The position numbers were made by a program, and so were the translations under genes. This document shows, piece by piece, positions 20,285 to 30,089 of a DNA stretch of 64,000 nucleotides (its first letter is position 1; each line of letters starts with the position of its first letter). The notes beneath the pieces are model-generated. The model worked only from the letters and a program-made list of their open reading frames with translations. It had not been told where the DNA came from and searched no databases. Source of the stretch: an uncultured Bizionia sp. (GTDB lineage Bacteria; Bacteroidota; Bacteroidia; Flavobacteriales; Flavobacteriaceae); contig CANMCF010000020.1 of assembly GCA_947496215.1 (NCBI GenBank), positions 21,410-85,409 on the forward strand, read 5' to 3'.

Positions 20285-20986
20285 TTAACCAATATTTAAC
20301 ACGTCTTTCATGGTAAAAACCCCTGCTTTTCCAAAAATCCATTCTGCTGCTATCACAGCTCCCAAAGCAAAACCTTCACGGTTATGTGCCGTATGTTTTA
20401 TTTCAATGGTATCCACTTCACTCGTATAATCTATGGTATGTGTACCGGGTACATCTTCTATGCGTTTGGCAGTAATGGGGATGCTGCCAGCTTTTGGGTT
20501 GTCCATATCCCAAGCATTATAACCTTGATGCTTGTCAGCAATGTCCTCAGCCAAGGAGATTGCGGTTCCGCTAGGAGCATCCAATTTTTTGGTATGATGA
20601 ATCTCCTCTAACTTGATGTCGTATTGTTTTAGGGAGGACATCATTTTTGCAAGTGTTTTATTCAGTTCGAAAAAAACATTTACTCCCAAGCTGAAGTTGG
20701 AAGCATATATGAATGCGCCTTTCTTGTCATTGCATAGATCGACTATCTTCTCATAGTCATCCAACCATCCCGTAGTTCCCGAAATAACTGGGACGTTATG
20801 GTTTATGCAATTGGAAATATTGTTGAAAGCAGCAGTGGGCACACTGAAATCTATGGCCACATCTGCCTGTGTCACATCGTAAGTAGCATCGGTATCAGCT
20901 TTTATCACAATGGTATGACCTCGTTTTATAGCAATCTTTTCAATGGTCTTTCCCATTTTTCCATAACCTAGTAAAGCAATTTTCAT
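20285..20986 (-). CDS. dapB: 4-hydroxy-tetrahydrodipicolinate reductase
   Basis: MKIALLGYGKMGKTIE, VAIDFSVPTAAF, ISGTTGW, EEIHHTKKLDAPSGTAISLAE. Confidence 0.97.
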   Translation of the reverse strand: MKIALLGYGKMGKTIEKIAIKRGHTIVIKADTDATYDVTQADVAIDFSVPTAAFNNISNCINHNVPVISGTTGWLDDYEKIVDLCNDKKGAFIYASNFSLGVNVFFELNKTLAKMMSSLKQYDIKLEEIHHTKKLDAPSGTAISLAEDIADKHQGYNAWDMDNPKAGSIPITAKRIEDVPGTHTIDYTSEVDTIEIKHTAHNREGFALGAVIAAEWIFGKAGVFTMKDVLNIG

Positions 20987-21041
20987 GGAGTATTTGTTTT
21001 ATTGTTTCCTGGAAGCAGGAAATCTTGATGTTTTATGAAAT

Positions 21042-21653
21042 TTAATTGAGCTTGAAATTCATTGTCAACCCGACACTACCCTTGTTGTCAAATTGATTGA
21101 TTCTGTAGTGCGGTTTGAATGATAAGTTGTCATCGACGTTGTATTGCAACAAGTGGGCATCTACATTGGCATCTATAATGTTCAAGGCATATAGCCCCAC
21201 TGTAATCAAAAGAGATAATTCCTTGTTTCTTCTCAATGTTTTTTGTGCTTGGCGCAATCCATCGTCTGTCAATCTTCCTTGGAATTCATCATCCTGAAAG
21301 CCTGCCAATCTTCTTTTGTAGGCATTTCGGACTTTCTTATAGTCATTGTTGTTGTTTATGTAAAAGTACACCCCTGTACCCAAGGCAGCATATACAATTG
21401 GGATTTTCCAGTATTTTTTATTGTATGCCTGACCCAAACCTGGCAATACGGCAGAATAGAATGCTGCTCGCGATGGGGATAGAGGGTCAATGGGTTTTCT
21501 AAGTTGAGTGGAGTCCAAGACAACGGTCACCTCCTCAGTCTTTGCTATCTCTTTTTCGTCTTCTTTGGTATTGTCTTCATCTTCTTGGCCCGTAACGGAA
21601 AAACCAAAGCATAAAAAGAAAAGGAATGCTATGATGAATTTACTTGGAATCAC
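21042..21653 (-). CDS. DUF5683 domain-containing protein
   Basis: Signal peptide; PSRAAFYSAVLPGLGQAYNKKYWKIPIVYAALGTGVYFYINNNNDYKKVRNAYKRR. Confidence 0.8.
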   Translation of the reverse strand: MIPSKFIIAFLFFLCFGFSVTGQEDEDNTKEDEKEIAKTEEVTVVLDSTQLRKPIDPLSPSRAAFYSAVLPGLGQAYNKKYWKIPIVYAALGTGVYFYINNNNDYKKVRNAYKRRLAGFQDDEFQGRLTDDGLRQAQKTLRRNKELSLLITVGLYALNIIDANVDAHLLQYNVDDNLSFKPHYRINQFDNKGSVGLTMNFKLN

Positions 21654-22551
21654 CTTGGACTAGTTTTTTTATTCGATTAAAATCTTCTTCAGAATGAAAA
21701 GGGATAATTATCTTTCCTTTTCCATTGCTAGAGGTTTTAACGTCTATTTTGTGTCCAAAGTATTCTGAAAATGTAGAGATGCCTTTTTTAACGTATTTTG
21801 GCAATTCTTCTACTTCTTTTTTAGCAGGTACTTTAACTTCTTTGGTTTGGTTGTAGTTTTTCACCAAAGCTTCTGTCTCTCTTACAGATAACTTTTTCGA
21901 TAGGATAATTTCGTAAATCTCCAATTGAATGGTCTGATTTTCGATGTTTATTATTGCGCGACCATGTCCCATCGACAAAAAGCCATCTCTGATGCCTGTT
22001 TGGATGATAGGATCCAACTTTAGCAAACGCAAGTAGTTGGTTATGGTAGATCGTTTCTTACCGACACGTTCACTCATCTGCTCTTGCGTCAATTGAATTT
22101 CGTCAATTAAACGTTGGTAGGACAATGCTATTTCGATAGGATCTAAATCCTGGCGTTGAATGTTTTCAACCAAAGCCATTTCAAGGCTCTCTTGATCATT
22201 GGCTATGCGAATGTAAGCAGGGATGGTTTCTAATCCAATTAGTTTCGAAGCACGAAAACGACGTTCCCCAGACACCAACTGGTAATTGTCAAACCCTAAT
22301 TTTCTTACTGTTATGGGTTGTATTACCCCTAATTCTTTTATCGAAGAAGCTAATTCTCGTAAAGATTCTTCATTGAAATTGGTACGAGGTTGAAATGGGT
22401 TCATTTCAATGCTGCCCAATTCCAATTCAACAATGTTGCCTATTACCTTGTCTGCGTTTTTATCTTGAACCGATTGTATGTCATTGCTCGGATCTTTCAA
22501 CAATGCAGATAATCCTCTACCTAAAGCCTGTTTCTTTGTCGCCTTCGCCAT
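21640..22551 (-). CDS. parB: Chromosome partitioning protein ParB
   Basis: LGRGLSALLKD, NPFQPRTNFNEESLRELASSIKELGVIQPITVRK, ERRFRASKLIGL, HTH region. Confidence 0.97.
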   Translation of the reverse strand: MAKATKKQALGRGLSALLKDPSNDIQSVQDKNADKVIGNIVELELGSIEMNPFQPRTNFNEESLRELASSIKELGVIQPITVRKLGFDNYQLVSGERRFRASKLIGLETIPAYIRIANDQESLEMALVENIQRQDLDPIEIALSYQRLIDEIQLTQEQMSERVGKKRSTITNYLRLLKLDPIIQTGIRDGFLSMGHGRAIINIENQTIQLEIYEIILSKKLSVRETEALVKNYNQTKEVKVPAKKEVEELPKYVKKGISTFSEYFGHKIDVKTSSNGKGKIIIPFHSEEDFNRIKKLVQGDSK

Positions 22552-22553
22552 TT

Positions 22554-23318
22554 TTAGGAATTTTTATTTATGATTTCTTTTGCCAAACTCAAATAATTGC
22601 TAGCTCCTTTGCTTCCTGCATCGTAACTTATGATGCTTTCTCCATAACTTGGCGCTTCACTCAAGCGGACATTACGTTGTATGATGGTTTTGAATACCAT
22701 ATCGTTAAAATGTTTCTGTACTTCTTCCACGACTTGATTGGACAAACGTAAACGCGCATCGTACATGGTAAGTAATAGCCCTTCGATGTCCAACTCCGGG
22801 TTGTGAACCTTTTGAACACTTTTTATGGTGTTTAGCAATTTTCCAAGACCTTCCAATGCAAAGTATTCACATTGTATCGGGATTATTACTGCATCGGATG
22901 CCGTAAGTGCATTCAAGGTAAGCAATCCCAATGAAGGCGCGCAATCTATGAGTATGTAGTCGTAGTCATCCTTTATGTCGGCCAAAGCTTTTTTCAACAT
23001 GTACTCGCGCTTGTCCTTGTCCACCAATTCTATTTCGATGGCAACAAGGTCTATGTGTGCAGGTATGACGTCCAGATTCGGAGTATTTGTGCCTACTATG
23101 GCTTCACTTGCAGAAACGGTATGTTCCAATAGTTGATATGAACCTACTTCCACGGCTTCGACATCTATGCCTAGGCCAGATGTTGAGTTTGCTTGTGGAT
23201 CGGCATCTATAAGTAAGACCTTCTTTTCCAAGACCCCTAGGGAGGCTGCTAAGTTTACTGAGGTGGTCGTTTTACCAACGCCTCCTTTTTGATTGGCAAT
23301 TGCAATGATTTTACCCAT
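22554..23318 (-). CDS. parA: Chromosome partitioning ATPase ParA/Soj
   Basis: MGKIIAIANQKGGVGKTTTSVNLAASL, LLIDADPQANSTSGLG, YILIDCAPSLGLLTLNAL. Confidence 0.97.
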   Translation of the reverse strand: MGKIIAIANQKGGVGKTTTSVNLAASLGVLEKKVLLIDADPQANSTSGLGIDVEAVEVGSYQLLEHTVSASEAIVGTNTPNLDVIPAHIDLVAIEIELVDKDKREYMLKKALADIKDDYDYILIDCAPSLGLLTLNALTASDAVIIPIQCEYFALEGLGKLLNTIKSVQKVHNPELDIEGLLLTMYDARLRLSNQVVEEVQKHFNDMVFKTIIQRNVRLSEAPSYGESIISYDAGSKGASNYLSLAKEIINKNS

Positions 23319-23608
23319 TAAATGATTTGGTTTTATTATGTGTAAAAATACAATTATTTATGACTAATAAAAACGGAATTTGTTAACAGTTGGTTAAACT
23401 AAACAACAGCATGTCATGGCTGCTTTTTTAGATTACTATGTTTTAGTGCTTGTAGCTTGGTGAAATAAAGAAGTGGAAGTCAGAAATAATTGCTTTTTCA
23501 AAGATTAAAATCATTTGACAATGATATTTGTAGTTAATTTCTTAACAAAAAGACAGTTTGGTATAAATACCTGAATAGTCGATTTATACTCTAAATTAGA
23601 CTTCAGAT

Positions 23609-23719
23609 ATGACCTTTCTTTGTATAACTCAACCAGAAGAAGTTTCAAATAAGGTAGAGTATGTGGTATCTGAAAAACCTATGATTAAACAGAGTAAGAA
23701 ATTAATTGAACAATTATGA
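23609..23719 (+). CDS. Candidate 36-aa ORF overlapping the next gene start (ATGA)
   Basis: MTFLCITQPEEVSNKVEYVVSEKPMIKQSKKLIEQL*; stop TGA overlaps the ATG of 23716..23958. Confidence 0.45.
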   Translation: MTFLCITQPEEVSNKVEYVVSEKPMIKQSKKLIEQL

Positions 23720-23958
23720 AAATCACAAACAAGTCAGGTAAAACAGTGGAATTGAGTGTCAACAAATGGGGGGATTCTGGAAATACGAGTTACTTTACGG
23801 TTAAAAACGATAAAAGTGAATCTTGGGGAAGGTCGGATGTGAGAGGGTTTGTCCTATCTCTTTCTCAGGGAGGAAGTACTTATCCATTTCTCATTATGGC
23901 CTACAACGACTATAAGGTGACTCATTCTGGAGGGAAGTTCGTAGTGAGTGTTGCATAG
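23716..23958 (+). CDS. Small uncharacterised beta-rich protein (80 aa)
   Basis: MKITNKSGKTVELSVNKWGDSGNTSYFTVKNDKSESWGRSDVRGF...; followed by a terminator-like hairpin. Confidence 0.7.
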   Translation: MKITNKSGKTVELSVNKWGDSGNTSYFTVKNDKSESWGRSDVRGFVLSLSQGGSTYPFLIMAYNDYKVTHSGGKFVVSVA

Positions 23959-23964
23959 TCATAG

Positions 23965-24011
23965 AAAAACTCATGGTGAAATGATTTAGATCTTCATCAT
24001 GAGTTTTTTAT
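23965..24011 (+). terminator. Terminator-like hairpin after the 80-aa gene
   Basis: aaaaactcatggtgaa...ttcatcatgagttttt complementary arms ending in a T run. Confidence 0.6.
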
Positions 24012-24105
24012 ATTGTTTTAAATAGCCTTGAAGACTATTCTTGATGTAGTAAGGTCGTTTAAATATGGAACCAATAGATGAGGTCTGTATAGATGCGGTT
24101 CTTTT

Positions 24106-27100
24106 CTATTGAAGTACTTGGTTTTTAAAAGTGTGCCTTATCCCAAACTTCAAATAGTTTGAATTGATATTTAAGCTTGAATGTGTATAATATTCAAAAT
24201 TTGAATTAAGACTAGTGTAATCTGTTAGTTTACAGGATAGAGTACCTATGAATCTATAAAAACTCCCTGTCTGATTATCAATAAAGTATGAAGCTTCTGT
24301 TTCTAAACTGACTTTTTTGTCTTGCATTTCAAATTTAAAAGAACTCCCTCCTCCATAATAAAATCTCTTTTTCACTATCCAATAAGGGGATTCAATTGAG
24401 TAGTGTGAATTTGAAAGACTCCCCGATAATTCAATAAGTGGGTATACTTTAAATGAATTGTCAAAAAGCTTATACTGTGTTTTACCAGTTAGAATAGTAT
24501 TAAAGGAATCATCGGTATAATATGAATTTTCCAAAGCAATACTTAAAAACTGTTTTTTGTTGATGGGCCTTTCTAAATATGAAGTAAGATTCAATATGTA
24601 AATTCCAGAATTAAAGGCTACTGTCGTATTGACGGGGTGTATTTGGAGTTCAAATGAATTAAAAGTTTTAGCTTTCTTAATAATGACAGCTCCAAGGTTT
24701 AAAGTGTAATATAGCTTTGATTGTTTGGATATGTCAATCCCACCTTTTCCCCAATAACTGAATTTAGGATTTGCACCTTTTTTTTCAAGCTTGTAATGTA
24801 AACCATAAGCGCTATTGTCTTGGTTGTATTTTGAAGCTTGAAATGATAATTTATTGAAGGTATTATGCGAAAAGGATAAACTATGAGTGTTTGATTTGCT
24901 GTCAATAGTATGATAGTTTATCTGATTAAAGATGCTAGTGTTTTCATTATTGTCTTGCTGAACAATGCTTTGTGCCTCATATCTGTCATTTTCTAAAAGA
25001 CGAATGGTTTTTAAAATATCCTTCTTTACTTCTAAATAGAAAAGATCAGAATGATTTTTAAGCAATTCTTTTTGGGTAGTAATATCTGTGTATTTCACAT
25101 CTCGATTCAATGAAGCTCTAATTGTTTCTTTTGTATAAATACTGGGTAAGCTGTTTGTCAAGATCCATGATTTTTTTAATTCACCCATCGCATGATATAG
25201 TTTAGCCATTGCGCCTTTTGTATGAAAATCTTCTGGGTTATTTGTTATATGGGACATATAAGTTGTTTCTAAAGCTTTATAATCATTAACGTCATAGAGC
25301 CATTGAAGCTTATTGGTTATCATTGTTTTTGAAGAGCACTCTGTCCACTTCAATGCTTTTCGGTATTTCTTTCGATCTGCATAAAACCATGAGATTTGAG
25401 GGCTTAATTTATGCAATGTGCTATCGACGCAGGGCGTTAATTTATCTATTTCAAGACTTGCTAAGTTTGGATGTCTATAAAGCAATTGTTCGTAATATTT
25501 AGATAGGGATATTTTTTTAATAGCTGATAACGAATCAATGTTCATAAACCAATTTAATTTTGAATCGATATCAATCTCATTATTGCAAGCAGCCCATTTA
25601 ATTGCCTCTCGATATTTTTTTCGTTTTGCATAATACCATACAATCGATGAGTTTAAATGGTCTATTTCCCTGTTTTCACAAGGAGTTTCCTTTTTTAGTA
25701 TTTCGATTGCTTGATCCGAACCTATAGTTAATAAATGATTGAGATAGAGTTTTTGGTTTTCTTCAGATTTATTTAACTGATAGAGCTTCTTGTAAAGTTT
25801 GGAAATGGCATTGTCAAAATGATCATGATTGGAGAAAGTTAAATAGTCTTTAATTAATTCAGGGTCTTCATTTGAACTAGCTATCATTTTTTTCAACCAT
25901 TTGTTTTTATAATCATTATTCGGGTAACCTATTTCTATGCTCAAAACTTTTGCAAATAGGATGTTCTCTTTATGTGGGTTTTTATCACAATATAATTCAA
26001 AATTATCCCAAGCCTGTTCTATTTGATTTGTCCATGACATATATTTAAAATAGGATAGCCAAAGATTCTTATCTATTGTTTTTTTTGAGAGAATTCTACT
26101 TTCAATTATTTTAATAGCAGCAGTGATGTCTTGGTTTGCGATATGGTTGTCTATTTTTAAGTCAAAGTTTAGATATTCATTTTGCTGAGCTGTATAGTGT
26201 AGATGTCTTTTTTTGAAATCTTCTTGTTTACTATGCTTGTTGTCTTTATTTAGTTCGTGTTTTTTTATATTAACGATGCTTAACTTTTTTTTTTGCGTTT
26301 TAATAGTCAGCAAGTAGCCATTAAAAATAGGGGTTTTTGAAAATGAAATATTGTTTTTGGCAAGGTCATTCGTGATTAATTTAAGATTTGATGAAGAGGC
26401 GTATACAAACCAATATTGTTCACGTTGATCTTCATCTTGCTCTTCAGAAACGAATACTTCATATCTATTGCTTCCATTTCTATGAATGTAGATGTCTGAT
26501 CTCCATTTCTTGGTAATTTCAACAGCATCAGCAGTTGTCTGATATTGTATCATTGGGAAAAGTTTTTTATAATCAATCAAGTATTCTTTGAAAATGGGAA
26601 ACATCCCTTTTTTATTTCCTTTGGAAGTTCTCCAGCCCAATCCATCTTTATTTCTTAATTCAAAATGATCATTGTGCTGATTGTGGTTGTTGGGGATTTG
26701 GTAAACATCATCGGGGTGGATAAAATGAGACCATATTCCTGTATATAGATATAATGATTGTTTTTCGTATTCATCATTATCATTCAGGTTATAACCATGG
26801 GTTATTCTGGGGAAATCAAAAATATCTTCTAAGTATGGGTCAGGGTCATAATCTCTAGCCCCTCCATTTTCTTTTTTTCCATCGTATAAACTACACATGT
26901 ATTTAATGGAAGGCATTCCTTGTTTTAACTTAGCCAATCCCAGGCTATCAATATAGTTAGATGGAGGAACATATGTAACAGGAAACTTTCCATAATGGTT
27001 AATGGTCCATTTTTTATTTACGGCATTCAAAGCAATAGGTATGTTGTTAATGTTATTCCATTCCGACTTCAACAATGAAATATGGTTGTATCCATGAAGA

Positions 27101-28152
27101 CCTAGCTCATGTTTTGATTTTATTACATCATGCGTAATATAATCTGCGATAGGAATTTTGGCGTTGTTTATTGTTGTTTTTGCAGAGTTCCATTCTTTAA
27201 AAAGAAACGATGGTTCAGTTGAACCATTATAGCTAAAAGAAGGAATTGCAGTATATTTAACATTAAGAGAATCGGCAAGGTCTTTCATATCTTCCCACCA
27301 AACATTGCTAATGAAATCTGAAATGCTCAAATCCATTTCTGATGCTATTGGTTCAGCTTTTATAGGATAGACTGGAGACGGAAAATCATCAATAAATATA
27401 GTGTTTACATTTGCAATAGGATATGGGATGCCTTCTAGGCCGTTCAATACAAGAGAAAAAAGCAAGCCTCTGTCCATTCTGCTTAAATTGTGTTGGCTGT
27501 TATAATAAAACACCTTGCCAGATCCAATTTTGTTTTGGGTGATCAAAGGATAATTTTTATTTGTTTGAGAAGACGCTATTATGCTAATGTCATTAGAGAA
27601 ATTTGATGCTTCTAATCCATAATGATCGACCTCTTGTAAAAGGTTTTTTCTTTTTAAGTTGGGCAATAAAGGAGTGTTGAAAAAAAAACCTGACTCTTTG
27701 AGGCTAAGAGAATAAAGTGCTTTGGCTTCTATGCCTATTAAAAAACCTAGCCTTCTATCCTGACATAAATTGGGGATTATCAATGTACCTCCTCGTTCAA
27801 CAAAGTGGTGTATCTTTTCTACACCATAAGTCGTCAGCTTTTTAGTGCCAACAATGCAAAGTATGGCTCCATTAAAATTTGTGTCGGTTTTATTCCAATT
27901 GTCTATCTCTATGCTTGAATAAGGCATTTTTGTGTAATCACAAACCTTTTGCATATTTTGTTCATATACGATGCTTACCGAATCGTTTTTGTCCAATATG
28001 AAGTTTACAACAGCACTTTCATCATGTTTCTTTGTGAAATTTCTGATAATTTTATTAGAAATTTTAGACTCGGGCATATTGTGTTTTATAATAAAGAAAG
28101 AAACTAGCAATAAGGTTGCAAAGATATATTTGTAAACTTTCATATAGTGCAT
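24106..28152 (-). CDS. Predicted fusion: PelA-like/DUF2194-type polysaccharide deacetylase, TPR region and outer-membrane beta-barrel (PelB-like)
   Basis: 1348 aa: N-terminal signal/anchor; NTIFIDDFPSP and KHELGLHGYNH (CE4-like metal-binding motifs); long helical repeats (e.g. DSTLHKLSPQISWFYADRKKYRKALKW); about 270 C-terminal residues with alternating amphipathic strands ending FGIRHTFKN. Confidence 0.7.
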   Translation of the reverse strand: MHYMKVYKYIFATLLLVSFFIIKHNMPESKISNKIIRNFTKKHDESAVVNFILDKNDSVSIVYEQNMQKVCDYTKMPYSSIEIDNWNKTDTNFNGAILCIVGTKKLTTYGVEKIHHFVERGGTLIIPNLCQDRRLGFLIGIEAKALYSLSLKESGFFFNTPLLPNLKRKNLLQEVDHYGLEASNFSNDISIIASSQTNKNYPLITQNKIGSGKVFYYNSQHNLSRMDRGLLFSLVLNGLEGIPYPIANVNTIFIDDFPSPVYPIKAEPIASEMDLSISDFISNVWWEDMKDLADSLNVKYTAIPSFSYNGSTEPSFLFKEWNSAKTTINNAKIPIADYITHDVIKSKHELGLHGYNHISLLKSEWNNINNIPIALNAVNKKWTINHYGKFPVTYVPPSNYIDSLGLAKLKQGMPSIKYMCSLYDGKKENGGARDYDPDPYLEDIFDFPRITHGYNLNDNDEYEKQSLYLYTGIWSHFIHPDDVYQIPNNHNQHNDHFELRNKDGLGWRTSKGNKKGMFPIFKEYLIDYKKLFPMIQYQTTADAVEITKKWRSDIYIHRNGSNRYEVFVSEEQDEDQREQYWFVYASSSNLKLITNDLAKNNISFSKTPIFNGYLLTIKTQKKKLSIVNIKKHELNKDNKHSKQEDFKKRHLHYTAQQNEYLNFDLKIDNHIANQDITAAIKIIESRILSKKTIDKNLWLSYFKYMSWTNQIEQAWDNFELYCDKNPHKENILFAKVLSIEIGYPNNDYKNKWLKKMIASSNEDPELIKDYLTFSNHDHFDNAISKLYKKLYQLNKSEENQKLYLNHLLTIGSDQAIEILKKETPCENREIDHLNSSIVWYYAKRKKYREAIKWAACNNEIDIDSKLNWFMNIDSLSAIKKISLSKYYEQLLYRHPNLASLEIDKLTPCVDSTLHKLSPQISWFYADRKKYRKALKWTECSSKTMITNKLQWLYDVNDYKALETTYMSHITNNPEDFHTKGAMAKLYHAMGELKKSWILTNSLPSIYTKETIRASLNRDVKYTDITTQKELLKNHSDLFYLEVKKDILKTIRLLENDRYEAQSIVQQDNNENTSIFNQINYHTIDSKSNTHSLSFSHNTFNKLSFQASKYNQDNSAYGLHYKLEKKGANPKFSYWGKGGIDISKQSKLYYTLNLGAVIIKKAKTFNSFELQIHPVNTTVAFNSGIYILNLTSYLERPINKKQFLSIALENSYYTDDSFNTILTGKTQYKLFDNSFKVYPLIELSGSLSNSHYSIESPYWIVKKRFYYGGGSSFKFEMQDKKVSLETEASYFIDNQTGSFYRFIGTLSCKLTDYTSLNSNFEYYTHSSLNINSNYLKFGIRHTFKNQVLQ

Positions 28153-30080
28153 TAAAATATTAAATCCAAAATTTTGCTGGAATCTGGGGTGTTCACAATT
28201 TCATAGACTTTAAGAGGTCCGTCTTCCATAAACAAATTAACTGTTCGTCTTTTACATACAAGTTTTTCAATTTGTTCAACAATAGCATTAGGTGTGTTGT
28301 ATCGTGTATGTTTTGATTTCAAAATAAATACCAAAATTGTTTTGGGTAATACGTATTCAGGATTTTCGTCAAAGAACTTTTTGTCAGATAAATGCTGATG
28401 ATATATGCTTTCTTGCTCATTGTAGTCATTTGTGAAATATTCATGAGGTATGAAATAATGAGAGTTTCTGCTAAGGGGTTTTCCATAGTCATTATTTACA
28501 ATAGCATAAGAAAAGGGTAAATAAGTATCAAATATTTTTTCATATGTTTTTAGAATCAATTGTTTTTCTGAATCGATTTTTTGTATGTTGTTTTCAGTAA
28601 ATTGACTATGATTGTAGTAAAAAAAATAAAAACTGAATGACATGAAAAGTGTTGGGATAAGCTTTTTGTTTTTGAATTTGAAGACTTTTTTGCTGAGAAT
28701 TCCAAAATTGCCTGCTAGCAAGGCAATTATAATTGGAATGAAAACACATAATGATTGATTTAGCAAATCCTTATCCCACCAATAGCTATCAATATATGTG
28801 AGGAGAATTAACAAGCATGTACATGAGCTAAAGATGAATTGTAGATAAAACGCTTTTCTCAAATATCTTTTTAGAGTTATTAATATCGTTAGATTTAATG
28901 TGGTAAATGTAAAAAAGATGATTTTCATCTTTTTGTAAGAAAGCAACAACAAAGGAGAGTCCGTATAAATAGATACATCGATAATATTATTCTGTAAAAA
29001 TGTTAGAAAGTTTGTTTGCTTTATGACGCACATTATGTAATGTAGACAAAGAATGATTGTAGTGCCCAACAGGTAGGCCCTTATGCTTTGGTATTTTGCA
29101 TGATTGTATATCTTAGGAGTAAATAGAATTAAGCATAGTAGTAGTATAGGTACTAGAATAACGGCTGTGAATAAATTGATTAGTGTTATTGCAGCAAAAA
29201 TCAGTGTTAAATCAAAATTAAAACCAAATAGTCTTGAAGTTTTAAAATGTGGATTTACTATATAGGGAATAGTTGGTAATGCGAAACACAAACTTAAAAA
29301 AATGGATTTGTGTTCGAAAACATAATTAATGTTAATAGGGATAATGTTTATGTAAAAAATAAAAATCAATGAAGCTATCAAAGCCAAGATTTTATTTGTG
29401 TCATTTAACTTAGATGTTACCCAAAAAATAATCAAGGCTAAAAAAATTGTTTCTATAACCCCAAAGGATTGCAATGCTAACTCGGAACTGATTCCTGTTA
29501 GTTTTTGATAAAAATTTATAAGTGTTAGTTCTCCATTTATAGATAGGGAGTCATTATACAGGCTATTGAAATTCATTGATTTTATAGCGTTTAGATCACT
29601 TAGCCAAAAATCAGACAACAAGTATAAATCATATTCAATTAAATAAAAACGACTTGTGATGACTGCTAGACTGATTATGAGAATAACTAAAAATGATTGA
29701 AGTATTGGGGTAGATATTCTGCAGTTTAAATTTATTTTGGAGTAATGATTCAATTCTTTCAGTAATCGTAGAATGATTAATTCTTTTTCTTGCCTTAACA
29801 CCGAAAGGAATTGTCTGCCTTTCTTTTGCTTAAAATAATGCAAGAAGAAAAGTGTCGACAAAGTTAAATAGGCGCTTATAGAATCGTAAAGGTTAAGTAA
29901 GGTAAGTATGTAGTTGATTATGACCAAACAACTTCCGTAGGTTATCAATATGAAAATGTAATTTTCAAAAGGTTTGTTAAATATAGTTTTGTTGGTGATT
30001 TTATTATTGATAAAGGTTAGTAAAATCACAAGTAGGGTTATTCTTGCGAACCCTATGGAGAGTAAAAAATTATAAAGCAT
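28152..30080 (-). CDS. Polytopic membrane protein of unknown function in a Pel-like operon
   Basis: 642 aa, many hydrophobic helices plus a soluble C-terminal region; overlaps the downstream gene by 1 nt. Confidence 0.7.
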   Translation of the reverse strand: MLYNFLLSIGFARITLLVILLTFINNKITNKTIFNKPFENYIFILITYGSCLVIINYILTLLNLYDSISAYLTLSTLFFLHYFKQKKGRQFLSVLRQEKELIILRLLKELNHYSKINLNCRISTPILQSFLVILIISLAVITSRFYLIEYDLYLLSDFWLSDLNAIKSMNFNSLYNDSLSINGELTLINFYQKLTGISSELALQSFGVIETIFLALIIFWVTSKLNDTNKILALIASLIFIFYINIIPININYVFEHKSIFLSLCFALPTIPYIVNPHFKTSRLFGFNFDLTLIFAAITLINLFTAVILVPILLLCLILFTPKIYNHAKYQSIRAYLLGTTIILCLHYIMCVIKQTNFLTFLQNNIIDVSIYTDSPLLLLSYKKMKIIFFTFTTLNLTILITLKRYLRKAFYLQFIFSSCTCLLILLTYIDSYWWDKDLLNQSLCVFIPIIIALLAGNFGILSKKVFKFKNKKLIPTLFMSFSFYFFYYNHSQFTENNIQKIDSEKQLILKTYEKIFDTYLPFSYAIVNNDYGKPLSRNSHYFIPHEYFTNDYNEQESIYHQHLSDKKFFDENPEYVLPKTILVFILKSKHTRYNTPNAIVEQIEKLVCKRRTVNLFMEDGPLKVYEIVNTPDSSKILDLIF

Positions 30081-30089
30081 AAAACTAAA

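Noticed and set aside
22554-23318. Possible origin/parS region near parAB
   Set aside because: I did not find a convincing parS palindrome or dnaA-box cluster by eye; needs a computed search.
21042-23318. parA-parB-DUF5683-dapB-lepB-WbqC order as an unusual cluster
   Set aside because: To my knowledge this is an ordinary conserved flavobacterial housekeeping arrangement.
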